A DNA stretch of 64,000 nt from CAZVFX01 sp964626565 (GTDB lineage Bacteria > Myxococcota_A > UBA9042 > CAIXZC01). The stretch lies in assembly GCA_964626565.1 (NCBI GenBank), contig CAZVFX010000006.1, forward strand, positions 1 through 64,000. The letters run 5' to 3'. A program made the position numbers and the translations under genes. This document shows, piece by piece, positions 43,447 to 51,353 of the stretch (positions are counted from its first letter, which is position 1; each line of letters opens with the position of its first letter). The notes beneath the pieces were generated by a model. That model saw only the letters and a list, made by a program, of their open reading frames with translations. It searched no databases and had not been told where the DNA came from.

Positions 43447-45067
43447 AAGAACCATGAGCGGACGATTGCGAGGCTTGTTCAGCGGCTGGCAGGCGGGCGG
43501 GAGCACGCCAGTAAATGCCCTCATTCTGGTGGGCGTGGTGGTCGGGGGGTTCGTGTTCCTCAAACTGGTGGGCGCCTACATGGACATCGCCGGGATGGAG
43601 GGTGACCTGGAGAAGCTGTCCAGTGATATCGCCATCGAGTGTATCGGCGACGACAGTTGTGAGGAGACCATCATTGAGCAGATTCAGGCAGTGCGGGATC
43701 ACGGCAAACGACAGGTGACCCTGGATTTCACCACCCTGGACTACTCGGCAGGCACCAACACCTTCACCCTGGAAGGGAACCGTCTCGTCGACCTGAAGGC
43801 GTACAAATTCACCTGGCGATTCACTCTCTCGGTGCCCATCTACAAGTGACGCAGCCCGAGATAGATCCACCCCCTGTGCAGTTACAATCAATACAACTAC
43901 AATCATAGGAACGGTTCGACCCCAGGGCGTCAGCGCGAACAGGCGGCGCCCCGTGAGAAGCGCGGAGCACAAGAACGGGAAGTACAGCGCGACCGCGGCT
44001 CCGAACACCCCTTCCGAGCGTGGAAAGGCGATGGCGTAGGCCGCCAGGGCAACCAGGCAGAGAGTCAGGGCCACCCAGCAGACGCGAAGCGTGCTGTTCG
44101 CCTTCTCCCGGCGCCAGGCAATGAATGCCAGCCCCACGGGTGCGTGGCCGAGGATGAAGACTCCCCAAACCAGGATCAGCGGGTTGAACCATGGCTCCGG
44201 ACTTCCGGTCACCATGGAGACCAGTAATAGTGGCCGCGCCCAGGCGGCCAGGAGAAAGAGAAAGGCGTCGGCCAGCAGGGAAGGGACCGATGCTACCCAA
44301 GAAGCCAACTCCGACCATCCGTGCGCGCCGGGAAACCACCAGCCGCCCATGGGATAGCCGAATAGAATGGTGGCCACGGTGCCGCCGTCGAATTTCAGCA
44401 CCAACGACAGTGCAAGCATGCCGACTACCGCGCCTCCCCCGACCAGCCCGGTGCTCTTCCAGGAGAGGTTGCCGCAGGCCCGATAGCGGTGTGCGCAGAA
44501 CGCGGCCAGAGCGAAGACAACCGCCAGAAACGGAAGGGCGAATGATGCCAGCAGCGCGCCTGTTGCAGCCGCGGTATACCTGGCCGTCCGTCCCCGTCGC
44601 CCGGTTTCTACGGAGACCATGTTGAAGGTGACGATGGCGACCCCCAGCAGCGCCAGGCCCCATCGCAAGTAGGCCAGGGACGAAACTGCAGCCAGGAAAG
44701 GCTGAGTGACGAAGAGCGCGGCCGCCACCAGCGCGGCCGGTACCGCACTGGCTCTCAGCAGGGCGCCGGCCAGCAGCAGTGCCGCAATCAGCCAGCACGC
44801 GGTCTGAAGCCACCGAGCAGCAGCAAGGTTCCGGCCGGTTCCTGAATGGACTGCTGCCGACAACCGTTCGGGAATGGAGCGTATCAGCCCCGGTGGCACT
44901 GTTCTTCCCGAAGCTTCAACTACGGTCGCAGGGGGCTGGAGATGCTCATCTTCGCCCTCCGCCAGACTTGTGCCCTGGGCGGCGGCGATCATGGTCACTG
45001 CGCTGGCCAGGGCCAGGATTGAGGTGAGGGCGAACCCGAAGAACGGTGACCGGAAGAGCCTCCTCAT
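43403..45067 (-). CDS. Polytopic membrane protein, GT-C-like, with abnormal C-terminal extension
   Basis: The frame of 554 residues has about ten membrane helices in the first 400 residues (GFALTSILALASAV, WLIAALLLAGALL, LALLGVAIVTF, LLASFALPFLAVVFALAAF, MIVVVLIVTAQ) and an acidic EGEDEHLQP loop after helix 1, like GT-C enzymes. The next gene upstream encodes a family 39-like member and overlaps it by ATGA. The last 140 residues (past about 43850) look like an antisense shadow of the 131-residue gene on the plus strand: no helices, many His, Pro and Gln. The native stop was probably lost by mutation, or the plus-strand gene is not real. Substrate unknown. Confidence 0.65.
   Translation of the reverse strand: MRRLFRSPFFGFALTSILALASAVTMIAAAQGTSLAEGEDEHLQPPATVVEASGRTVPPGLIRSIPERLSAAVHSGTGRNLAAARWLQTACWLIAALLLAGALLRASAVPAALVAAALFVTQPFLAAVSSLAYLRWGLALLGVAIVTFNMVSVETGRRGRTARYTAAATGALLASFALPFLAVVFALAAFCAHRYRACGNLSWKSTGLVGGGAVVGMLALSLVLKFDGGTVATILFGYPMGGWWFPGAHGWSELASWVASVPSLLADAFLFLLAAWARPLLLVSMVTGSPEPWFNPLILVWGVFILGHAPVGLAFIAWRREKANSTLRVCWVALTLCLVALAAYAIAFPRSEGVFGAAVALYFPFLCSALLTGRRLFALTPWGRTVPMIVVVLIVTAQGVDLSRAASLVDGHRESESPGEFVRLQVDETVPFQGEGVGACRVVQGGEIQGHLSFAVIPHCLNLLNDGLLTTVVADTLDGDITGQLLQVTLHPGDVHVGAHQFEEHEPPDHHAHQNEGIYWRAPARLPAAEQASQSSAHGSSTPPLSGSAGSVAA
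43454..43849 (+). CDS. Small single-pass membrane protein of the kinase operon
   Basis: 131 residues: short basic start, one membrane helix (VNALILVGVVVGGFVFLKLV, 20-39), then a roughly 90-residue domain with alpha-beta pattern (EETIIEQIQAVRDHGKRQVTLDF...YKFTWRFTLSVPIYK), like small pilin-type or DUF4845-type proteins. GGAGG lies 11 nt upstream. It follows the hybrid kinase by 7 bp and so may belong to that unit. On the opposite strand the frame of the gene ending at 43403 runs through this whole locus. Confidence 0.6.
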   Translation: MSGRLRGLFSGWQAGGSTPVNALILVGVVVGGFVFLKLVGAYMDIAGMEGDLEKLSSDIAIECIGDDSCEETIIEQIQAVRDHGKRQVTLDFTTLDYSAGTNTFTLEGNRLVDLKAYKFTWRFTLSVPIYK

Positions 45068-46539
45068 GGTGCTCCCTCCCCTGCTTGCGGAACAATCTCG
45101 AGGCGGCCCGGGCAGCTAAGGAGCCTTGCTCCCCTTGCGGTCGCCAGGAGCCGGCAGTGGTCATCCGGCGGCCCGCCCGACGCGGGTGCGATGACGTAGA
45201 ACCCCGGAGTGGGCGGCTGCCGGCGCCACCCCGCAGCCGCGTCGGCAGGAGGCGGCCAGCGATCCAGGTTGATCAGCGTGTGCCCCTCATGGGTCAGGAC
45301 GCTCGCGCCGGAAAGGTCTGACAGGCTTGCCTCGCCGGGGTAGCGCCCGCGGTGCAGCGCTACAGCCAGGCGGTGGTGCTGGGGCCCTCCGAGCCCTACG
45401 GCCACGGTAACTGGCGCCGACCCGGAATCGGAAGTTATCGCGGCCGCCAGGGAGTCGAGGTCCTCCTCCGTACGATTGAGATCCGGATGATAGCCGGCGA
45501 TGAGAGGCTGAGTCTGCAGGTCGTAGTAGACGGGAAGGGGGAAGACAATACCGCCCCAAGCTACCAGGGCGCATGCGACGCCGGCTGCTGCGCTCCGCTG
45601 CCGGCCTGCTGCGCGGAGCCGGGCCATTGATTCCACCGCGCCGTGGCAGGCGCCTATGATCAGGAAGGGCAAGGCGGGGAGGCAGTACCTGACCTCTACG
45701 GGGATGAAGAACCCGGCAACTCCTACCGCGGCGATGAAGATGAGACCATGGAGTATCAGCGGCCTGGAAGCGCGGTGGTAGAGGCCCAGTGCCAAGGCGC
45801 TTACCGAAAAAGCCAGGGACAATCCGCCCCGGGCGAAAAATGCGGTGGGCAGGCCTCGCAGGAAAGACCAGAGCCCGGGCCCAGCCAGGTTTGAACCCCG
45901 GGCGATCTTGCCTTCTGCCCCAGCCAACACGACCGGTAGGAGCACGACAAGAACCAGCGCCGGCGCGGCGACCAGCGCAAGAGCGCGTTTCCAGCCTTGT
46001 CTGCGCCCGGTAGTTACTGTCTCCAGGAGTATTGCCGGTGCGGCCAGATAGTGGGTCAATAGCGCTGCCACCTGAGACGCGGACTGGCCGGCGAGATGCC
46101 TGGTCTTGTTCCCGTTTTTGCACAGAGAGCCTAGCAGGTAGGAGACAATCAACAGCAGGGTCAGCAACGTGAAACTGCGCAACGTCTGGCTATGGCGGAT
46201 GTGCCACGGGTGGCAAGCCAACACTGCGGCTGCGGTGAGCGCGGATGCGGCGCCCAGGTGGCGGCGGGCGAGGACGAATGCCGCAGGTACAGTGGCAACG
46301 CCGGCCACAAAGGGCACGCCCCTCGCCCACCAGGTAGTTCGTTCGATGTTGGTGATCCATTGAACGAGAAGTCTGAACAACGGGGGGTTGTTCCTGAGGT
46401 CCAGCGCGACAGTGTCGTGAAACCCCAGGGGGAAAAGGTGCATCGCCTCATCCGCGTCGAGGGGCTGCCAATCAAGGCCGTAGGCACGCGCCAGAGCAGC
46501 AACAACTGTAATCGTTGCAACTGCCGCGAACGTCCGCAA
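45064..46539 (-). CDS. Glycosyltransferase family 39-like membrane protein
   Basis: 491 residues with about ten helices. The first loop carries LDADEAMHLFP, the acidic motif of GT-C/PMT/ArnT-type enzymes that transfer sugars from a polyprenyl phosphate on the periplasmic side. A soluble C-terminal domain of about 130 residues follows. TTG 46539 is chosen as start: GGAG sits 8 nt upstream, at the end of the lipoprotein gene that stops 5 bp before. The longer frame upstream would lie inside that gene. It is followed by the second membrane protein with an ATGA overlap. Acceptor and sugar unknown. Confidence 0.8.
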   Translation of the reverse strand: MRTFAAVATITVVAALARAYGLDWQPLDADEAMHLFPLGFHDTVALDLRNNPPLFRLLVQWITNIERTTWWARGVPFVAGVATVPAAFVLARRHLGAASALTAAAVLACHPWHIRHSQTLRSFTLLTLLLIVSYLLGSLCKNGNKTRHLAGQSASQVAALLTHYLAAPAILLETVTTGRRQGWKRALALVAAPALVLVVLLPVVLAGAEGKIARGSNLAGPGLWSFLRGLPTAFFARGGLSLAFSVSALALGLYHRASRPLILHGLIFIAAVGVAGFFIPVEVRYCLPALPFLIIGACHGAVESMARLRAAGRQRSAAAGVACALVAWGGIVFPLPVYYDLQTQPLIAGYHPDLNRTEEDLDSLAAAITSDSGSAPVTVAVGLGGPQHHRLAVALHRGRYPGEASLSDLSGASVLTHEGHTLINLDRWPPPADAAAGWRRQPPTPGFYVIAPASGGPPDDHCRLLATARGARLLSCPGRLEIVPQAGEGAP

Positions 46540-46544
46540 TCGCC

Positions 46545-46868
46545 TTACTCCGGGTTTATGGAATAGCAGAGCTTCTTGGTGCCTTTGAGGCCGCACAGGG
46601 CGCAGTAGAAGGTGTTGCCCAGGTGGGGATTCTCCATCTCCACGCAGTCCGCTGCAATGTCCTGGCACTGGTCATCATACTCGGCATATTGGGGAAGAAC
46701 CTTCAAGCCCACGCACATGTGGGATTCCACCACATCGTAGTCTTTGATCGGCTCAGCCGTGATGTCGTCTCCTGCTTCTCCACTGTCCGTGGGTGATGAG
46801 CTATCCGAAGGGCATCCGGCGAGGAACAGCGAGCAGGCAACCAGTAGGGCAGTGAGAACAGGGCGCAT
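46545..46868 (-). CDS. Small Cys-containing lipoprotein
   Basis: 107 residues: signal and lipobox LFLAGC (about 12-17), an acidic linker, and a C-terminal domain with seven Cys (ESHMCVGL, DDQCQDI, FYCALCGLKG, KLCYSI). ATG 46868 follows GGAGG by 5 nt. First gene of a three-gene operon with the two GT-C-like proteins. The CALC pair may bind metal or act in disulfide exchange. Unknown function. Confidence 0.72.
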   Translation of the reverse strand: MRPVLTALLVACSLFLAGCPSDSSSPTDSGEAGDDITAEPIKDYDVVESHMCVGLKVLPQYAEYDDQCQDIAADCVEMENPHLGNTFYCALCGLKGTKKLCYSINPE

Positions 46869-46902
46869 CTTCTCCTCCAAACAGAGACAGTGAACTGAAT
46901 AG

Positions 46903-46931
46903 AGTGTACCGGCCGAACAGAAAAAAGCCAA
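46903..46931 (-). promoter_or_regulatory. Sigma-70-type promoter of the lipoprotein/GT-C operon
   Basis: Minus strand TTGGCT (46931-46926), 17 bp, TACACT (46908-46903). Confidence 0.5.
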
Positions 46932-47041
46932 CCGGAAATCGGTGTCTCAAATGCGTGACCGAAAAGTGGCGATTGTGTTAGACTGGTAGCCTTGCGTGCC
47001 CGCGATCCGGCGGACGGCAAAAGGGACGAGAGAGGCGAAGC

Positions 47042-48922
47042 GTGGGCAGAAAGGGCATGTTTTCGGCGGTGCTTAGCGACGGGCGACCAGGTGCGGGTTG
47101 CCGCGGCTGCGGCGAGGAGTTGCCCCACGGCGCAGTCCACTGCATAGCCTGCGGTGCGTCCCGGTCCGGTGACCGTCAGGTGCGGGCCGCAGAGGCAGCT
47201 CCGGCACCGGTAGAGGTCGATTCCCCGGGAGAAAAGGAGCTCAGGACCATTCTGAAGGGCAGGAGAAAGCGCACCGACCTGCCGTCTCTCAACGCGGTTC
47301 TCGCCCGCCAGATCCGGCGCCGCCGTGACCCGCAGAGCATCACCCTCCGCTGCCTGACAGGGTTGCCCTTCAATCCCCGGGATTACCAGGTGGATGCGGC
47401 CGCCCGCGTACTATCTGCCATGCACGGACGGGCGGTGCTGGCCGATGAAGTCGGGTTGGGCAAGACCATCGAAGCCGGGCTCATTCTAAAAGAGCTGGAC
47501 GTACGCCGGAAAGGCCGTCGCTTTCTGTTGCTTGTGCCCAGCTCTCTGGTGGAGCAGTGGAAAGACGAGCTGGCCCTCAAGTTCGGCCTCACCGCGGCTG
47601 GTCACGAGACCCGCGCTTTCTGGCGGAAGCGAGTGTTGGTGCTGTCGCTCACCAGGGCGAAGAGCCCGCGCATCGCACCGCTTCTTCAAGCCCGGAAGTG
47701 GGACGCGGTCGTGGTGGATGAAGCTCACAGCCTGAAGAATATGAGAACCATCGCGCATAACTTCGTTAAGTCCCTCGACGCCCAGCACCTGCTGCTGCTC
47801 ACAGCGACGCCCATCGAGAACGAATTGCGGGAGTTGTACAATCTCTTGTCGCTGGTGGATACCGCAGTCTATCCCACGTACCGGCGTTTTGCCCGCGCCT
47901 TCCTGTCCAGCCGGTACGCGGTGCGGGACGCGGGCGCCCTGCGCAGGTTCTGCCGCACGTTTATGGTGAGACAAAGAAGGGAAGTGGTATTTCCCGAATT
48001 GCCCGCCCGGGTGCCCAGGGTGGTTCGATACGAGCCGACGGAGGCGGAGACTCGTCTGCTGGATACCACGCTACGTTTCGTGAGGATGCTTTACCCCCGC
48101 ACCCTCGTGTCATCGGGCCGGGAAGCTCGGGGCACCACCATGTTGTTTCTGACCCTCCTGTTGAAGGAGAGTTGCAGTTCCCCCGAAGCAGTGCTCTCGA
48201 CCCTGGCCAATTCGATGCTGCCAAAGCTGCACGGTGGGGAGAAGGCCGCGCTGGAAGCGATTATGAAAACCGGGCGTCAGGTTGGTGCTACCGGCAAGAT
48301 GGAGGCGTTCCTGGACGAGGTGCCGAAGCTGGGAGAATCTGCGATCGCGTATGTTGAGTACTTCGAAACTCACCGCCGGCTCACTTCGCTTCTCGAAGCC
48401 CGCGGACACAGGGTGATTCCATACACCGGAAGGATGCTCGCGTCCGAGAAGCTGGCGCACCTGGAACGCTTCCGAAAGGAGGGCGGGCTACTGCTGTGCA
48501 CCGAGGTGGGTGGCCAGGGTTTGAACCTGCAGCACTGCAACGTCGTTGTGCACTTCGATATCCCGTGGAATCCCATGCGACTGGAGCAGCGGGTCGGGAG
48601 AGTGCACCGCTTCGGCCAGCAAAAGCCGACGCGGGTCGTCCATTTTGTGAGCCGGGGCACCTACGAGGAACGTGTGTTTGAACTGCTGGCCTTGAAACTG
48701 AGGCTGTTCTCCCAGGCGGTGGGAGAGGTGGAATCGGTGCTCTCATTTCTGGAGGAAGAAGAGAGTCTCCAGCATCAGGTGGCCAGGGCTATTTGTGAGG
48801 CTGAGGACGACTCGGCCCTCGCCCGCAGTTTTGAAGCGCTGGGAGACCAGGTGGAGAGCGCGTCGGACCGCTACCGGCGCTCCCGGATGACCACCGCGCG
48901 GATCCTGGATGGAGACACGTAA
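47042..48922 (+). CDS. SNF2-family helicase/translocase with N-terminal zinc ribbon
   Basis: 626 residues, GTG start with GAGAGGCG upstream. A zinc ribbon (GCRGCGEELPHGAVHCIACG, about 19-39) precedes a RapA/HepA-type SNF2 core: DEVGLGKTIEAGLIL (Walker A), VVVDEAHSLKN (DEAH), LLTATPIENE, TEVGGQGLNLQHC, WNPMRLEQRVGRVHRFGQ (motif VI), ending in an acidic tail. It is an ATP-driven DNA translocase, most like bacterial RapA-type proteins that remodel nucleoprotein. The next two genes are joined by TAATG and GTGA overlaps, so the three form one complex or pathway. Confidence 0.9.
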   Translation: MGRKGMFSAVLSDGRPGAGCRGCGEELPHGAVHCIACGASRSGDRQVRAAEAAPAPVEVDSPGEKELRTILKGRRKRTDLPSLNAVLARQIRRRRDPQSITLRCLTGLPFNPRDYQVDAAARVLSAMHGRAVLADEVGLGKTIEAGLILKELDVRRKGRRFLLLVPSSLVEQWKDELALKFGLTAAGHETRAFWRKRVLVLSLTRAKSPRIAPLLQARKWDAVVVDEAHSLKNMRTIAHNFVKSLDAQHLLLLTATPIENELRELYNLLSLVDTAVYPTYRRFARAFLSSRYAVRDAGALRRFCRTFMVRQRREVVFPELPARVPRVVRYEPTEAETRLLDTTLRFVRMLYPRTLVSSGREARGTTMLFLTLLLKESCSSPEAVLSTLANSMLPKLHGGEKAALEAIMKTGRQVGATGKMEAFLDEVPKLGESAIAYVEYFETHRRLTSLLEARGHRVIPYTGRMLASEKLAHLERFRKEGGLLLCTEVGGQGLNLQHCNVVVHFDIPWNPMRLEQRVGRVHRFGQQKPTRVVHFVSRGTYEERVFELLALKLRLFSQAVGEVESVLSFLEEEESLQHQVARAICEAEDDSALARSFEALGDQVESASDRYRRSRMTTARILDGDT

Positions 48923-49485
48923 TGGGTGACGTCAACGCACCGGGCAGGGTCTTTAGCGCGTCGGTCCGAGCCGATCAATTCCAAGCTCTGTTCGGGGATG
49001 CGCAAAGCCCGGTACTGGTTTTCGATTTTGCCATCTACCTCGACTGCTCTCTCCCCCGCGAGACGCGATCGTTGGTTGTGGTGGAAACTGCAACCGCCCG
49101 AATTGTCTCAACAGCCGACAAGGTCCTGTCCGGCCTGGCCGATGCGGTGGGCGAGGGCCGGCATCGGATCGAAGGCGATACGTACCGGCTGGCGGCCGCC
49201 GCAGCCAGGGAGCGCGTCGACCGGCGGCTGCCCTTTCTGGTGGCCAAGGTCAAATCCGCCATCGACGAGGAGCGGCATCGGCGGCGACGGCGGCTGGACA
49301 CGGTGTTCGACCTTCGCCTGGCTGATGCGGAGAGCGGCGAAGGTGAAGAGAAATCCGAGGAGGTGGCTCGGCTCCTCGAGGAGAAGCGACGGGCGGTTGC
49401 ACATGCTGAGGCGCACTACGATCCCGAGTCTCTGGCCGTCCTGGCGGAAGTGGAGTTGGTGCTGCTCGTGGGGGTGAAACCGTGA
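48922..49485 (+). CDS. Helicase-associated protein, unknown function
   Basis: 187 residues, starting within the TAATG junction of the helicase gene. The first 75 residues are beta-rich (VLVFDFAIYLDCSL, SLVVVETATARIVS). The rest is helical and highly charged (RERVDRRLPFLVAKVKSAIDEERHRRRRRLDTVFDL), typical of a coiled coil or DNA-binding helix. It may represent the detached accessory region found fused to SNF2 helicases in other systems; this is a guess from position. No catalytic motif seen. Confidence 0.7.
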   Translation: MGDVNAPGRVFSASVRADQFQALFGDAQSPVLVFDFAIYLDCSLPRETRSLVVVETATARIVSTADKVLSGLADAVGEGRHRIEGDTYRLAAAAARERVDRRLPFLVAKVKSAIDEERHRRRRRLDTVFDLRLADAESGEGEEKSEEVARLLEEKRRAVAHAEAHYDPESLAVLAEVELVLLVGVKP

Positions 49486-51299
49486 AGTTGGATTGGTCGA
49501 GCCCATTCGAAGGTCCGCCGCTGACTTCGTGCCCGGAGTGCGGTTCTCCGGTGTGCAGCACCTACTGTGGCGCCTGTGGCGAACGGGTGACCGTGAGAGA
49601 AGACTGTTGGTTTGCGGTCTACCTGGAGGGTGGCACCCGGCGCAGCGATGCGGAGCTGTCCCGCTTGTCCCGGTTTCCCGGCCGAACCGAGCAAATGCAC
49701 GGCGCGACCGTGGCGCTCATCGACTCTCCAGAACAGATTTCGTGGCTGGTGGAGCGGGTCCCGGGCCTGCTGGCCTCGAAGTCTGTCCACCTTGTTACTC
49801 CCAGCGGCTCACGTATTCGGCCCGATGACCCGGTCTATTCTTGTTTGCTGGGCACGCGGGCCAGCGGAATCAGGGGGTGCATGACACAGCTCACGCGCCC
49901 CGCACTGTGCGGTTTGGAAGCCACTCTGCTGCCGTTGAGAGAGAAGATGAAGACCCACAGCCTGTCCGACAGGCTGGAATCTGCCGGTCAGTTCTTTGAG
50001 GCGGCCGTGCTCACCCTGGGGGTGATCGCCGGCCTTGAGAAGCGGGGAGAGAAGATCTCTTGCCCCCTCTTCGGGCGAGCGTTGCGTTGGTCTTCAACCG
50101 ATGCGGCGGACCTGCCGCTGGCCTTGGGCAAGGTCAAGGCGATGCGGGCACGGGGCCCGTTCGCACAGGCTGGTTCCGACAGCCAATCGGGCAGGGGGAA
50201 GCGGGTTTCCAGGTTGCCCGGATTGGTGGAGCTGGACTCTCCGGTGCGTGGCCCTGGCAGGAAGGCGCCTCCTCACTCAGTGAGGTCTGGTGCGTCGGTG
50301 GTTCTGTGCACTCTCGGCAGATCCGGAAAGGCCCAAAATCCGCCCCCGGCCTGGCTTTTTGCACAAGGGCGGGCCGAGGCTTTTGACCAGCCGCCCCCCT
50401 TCCTTTTCGGGCATGCGACCGCGGGCGCTGCGGTTCTCGGCTACCGTCGCTTTCCCGATCTGTTGACTGTGGAAATGGTCCGCTCCGGCGCAAAGGGAGT
50501 CATGCGGGAGATTGTACCGGCAGCCGACGTTGATTGTGCGGTCGGGATTGCCGCAGCCCTGGAGGTCAACGGGAACCAGATCCGTATCGCCGTGGCCCCC
50601 TCCAGCGGCGAAGACCCTCGTCTGTTCATCTGGCGGGGGGCCAGGCTCTCAGCCGTTTGGTGGCGGCTTACGATCCTTGCGCCGGACATGTTTGTGGTGT
50701 GGAATGCTCTGGGCGCGGCATATCTTCTGACCAAAAAGGGCGGATGGCTCCTCTCGCCGGCCGCCGGAGTTGGCAGATACCGCAGTCACACTACCATGGC
50801 ACCCGAGTTTCAAGGGGTCAGGTCGTTGGCTCGAACCGGGAAAGGGACAGTCGCTGTCTTGTCCGCACACGGGCATCTTCTCACGACAGTGGCCCCCGGC
50901 CCGGCCCCCGGCCCGGGGGCCCCGCCCTTGACGGTGATTCGAGAGCGGGTGCTGCCCTTCGCCTCCCCGGGCATGACCGAGAGCGGGACGGGTGAATTAC
51001 TGGCCGTTGATTCCCACACTTTGTACACCATTAACGCCGGAGACCTTGCGATTCGCCACGTGTTACCCCTGGCGGCCGGCCGTTCGGTTGCTCTGGTTGC
51101 CGGCGGCGGATACGTTGTCACCGAAGGGCGAGAAGCCAACTTCTACCTGCCGCTGCATGACGTTGGCGAAAGAAAAGACGAGGATTGCGGCGAGCAGGTG
51201 CAGGCAGCCGCCGAACGACTGGGGGGCCGGGGCGGCGAACCGGTGTTGATCGTGGACCGGCACGGGCGCCCACCTACAAGGGCGAACTGGGGGGCGTGA
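49482..51299 (+). CDS. Zinc-ribbon protein with beta-rich body, third gene of SNF2 module
   Basis: 605 residues. GTG 49482 overlaps the previous stop (GTGA). The N-terminus is a four-Cys ribbon (CPECGSPVCSTYCGACG, about 17-33) similar to that of the helicase. The middle holds an unassigned region, and the C-terminal 300 residues look like a degenerate beta-propeller (VSRLPGLVEL, FLFGHATAG, LLTVEMVRSGA, GELLAVDSHTLYTIN). A low-complexity APGPAPGPGAP stretch sits near 474. No export signal, so it is cytosolic with the helicase. Function unknown. Confidence 0.7.
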   Translation: MKLDWSSPFEGPPLTSCPECGSPVCSTYCGACGERVTVREDCWFAVYLEGGTRRSDAELSRLSRFPGRTEQMHGATVALIDSPEQISWLVERVPGLLASKSVHLVTPSGSRIRPDDPVYSCLLGTRASGIRGCMTQLTRPALCGLEATLLPLREKMKTHSLSDRLESAGQFFEAAVLTLGVIAGLEKRGEKISCPLFGRALRWSSTDAADLPLALGKVKAMRARGPFAQAGSDSQSGRGKRVSRLPGLVELDSPVRGPGRKAPPHSVRSGASVVLCTLGRSGKAQNPPPAWLFAQGRAEAFDQPPPFLFGHATAGAAVLGYRRFPDLLTVEMVRSGAKGVMREIVPAADVDCAVGIAAALEVNGNQIRIAVAPSSGEDPRLFIWRGARLSAVWWRLTILAPDMFVVWNALGAAYLLTKKGGWLLSPAAGVGRYRSHTTMAPEFQGVRSLARTGKGTVAVLSAHGHLLTTVAPGPAPGPGAPPLTVIRERVLPFASPGMTESGTGELLAVDSHTLYTINAGDLAIRHVLPLAAGRSVALVAGGGYVVTEGREANFYLPLHDVGERKDEDCGEQVQAAAERLGGRGGEPVLIVDRHGRPPTRANWGA

Positions 51300-51318
51300 A
51301 GTCTTCATGTCGAGCAAC

Positions 51319-51347
51319 TTGCAAAGTCCCTTCGTTATGGGTACAAT
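51319..51347 (+). promoter_or_regulatory. Sigma-70-type promoter giving a probably leaderless mRNA
   Basis: TTGCAA (51319-51324), 17 bp, TACAAT (51342-51347). Seven bases later comes the start codon at 51354, where transcription would be expected to begin. No Shine-Dalgarno is present. Confidence 0.6.
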
Positions 51348-51353
51348 ACCTTC

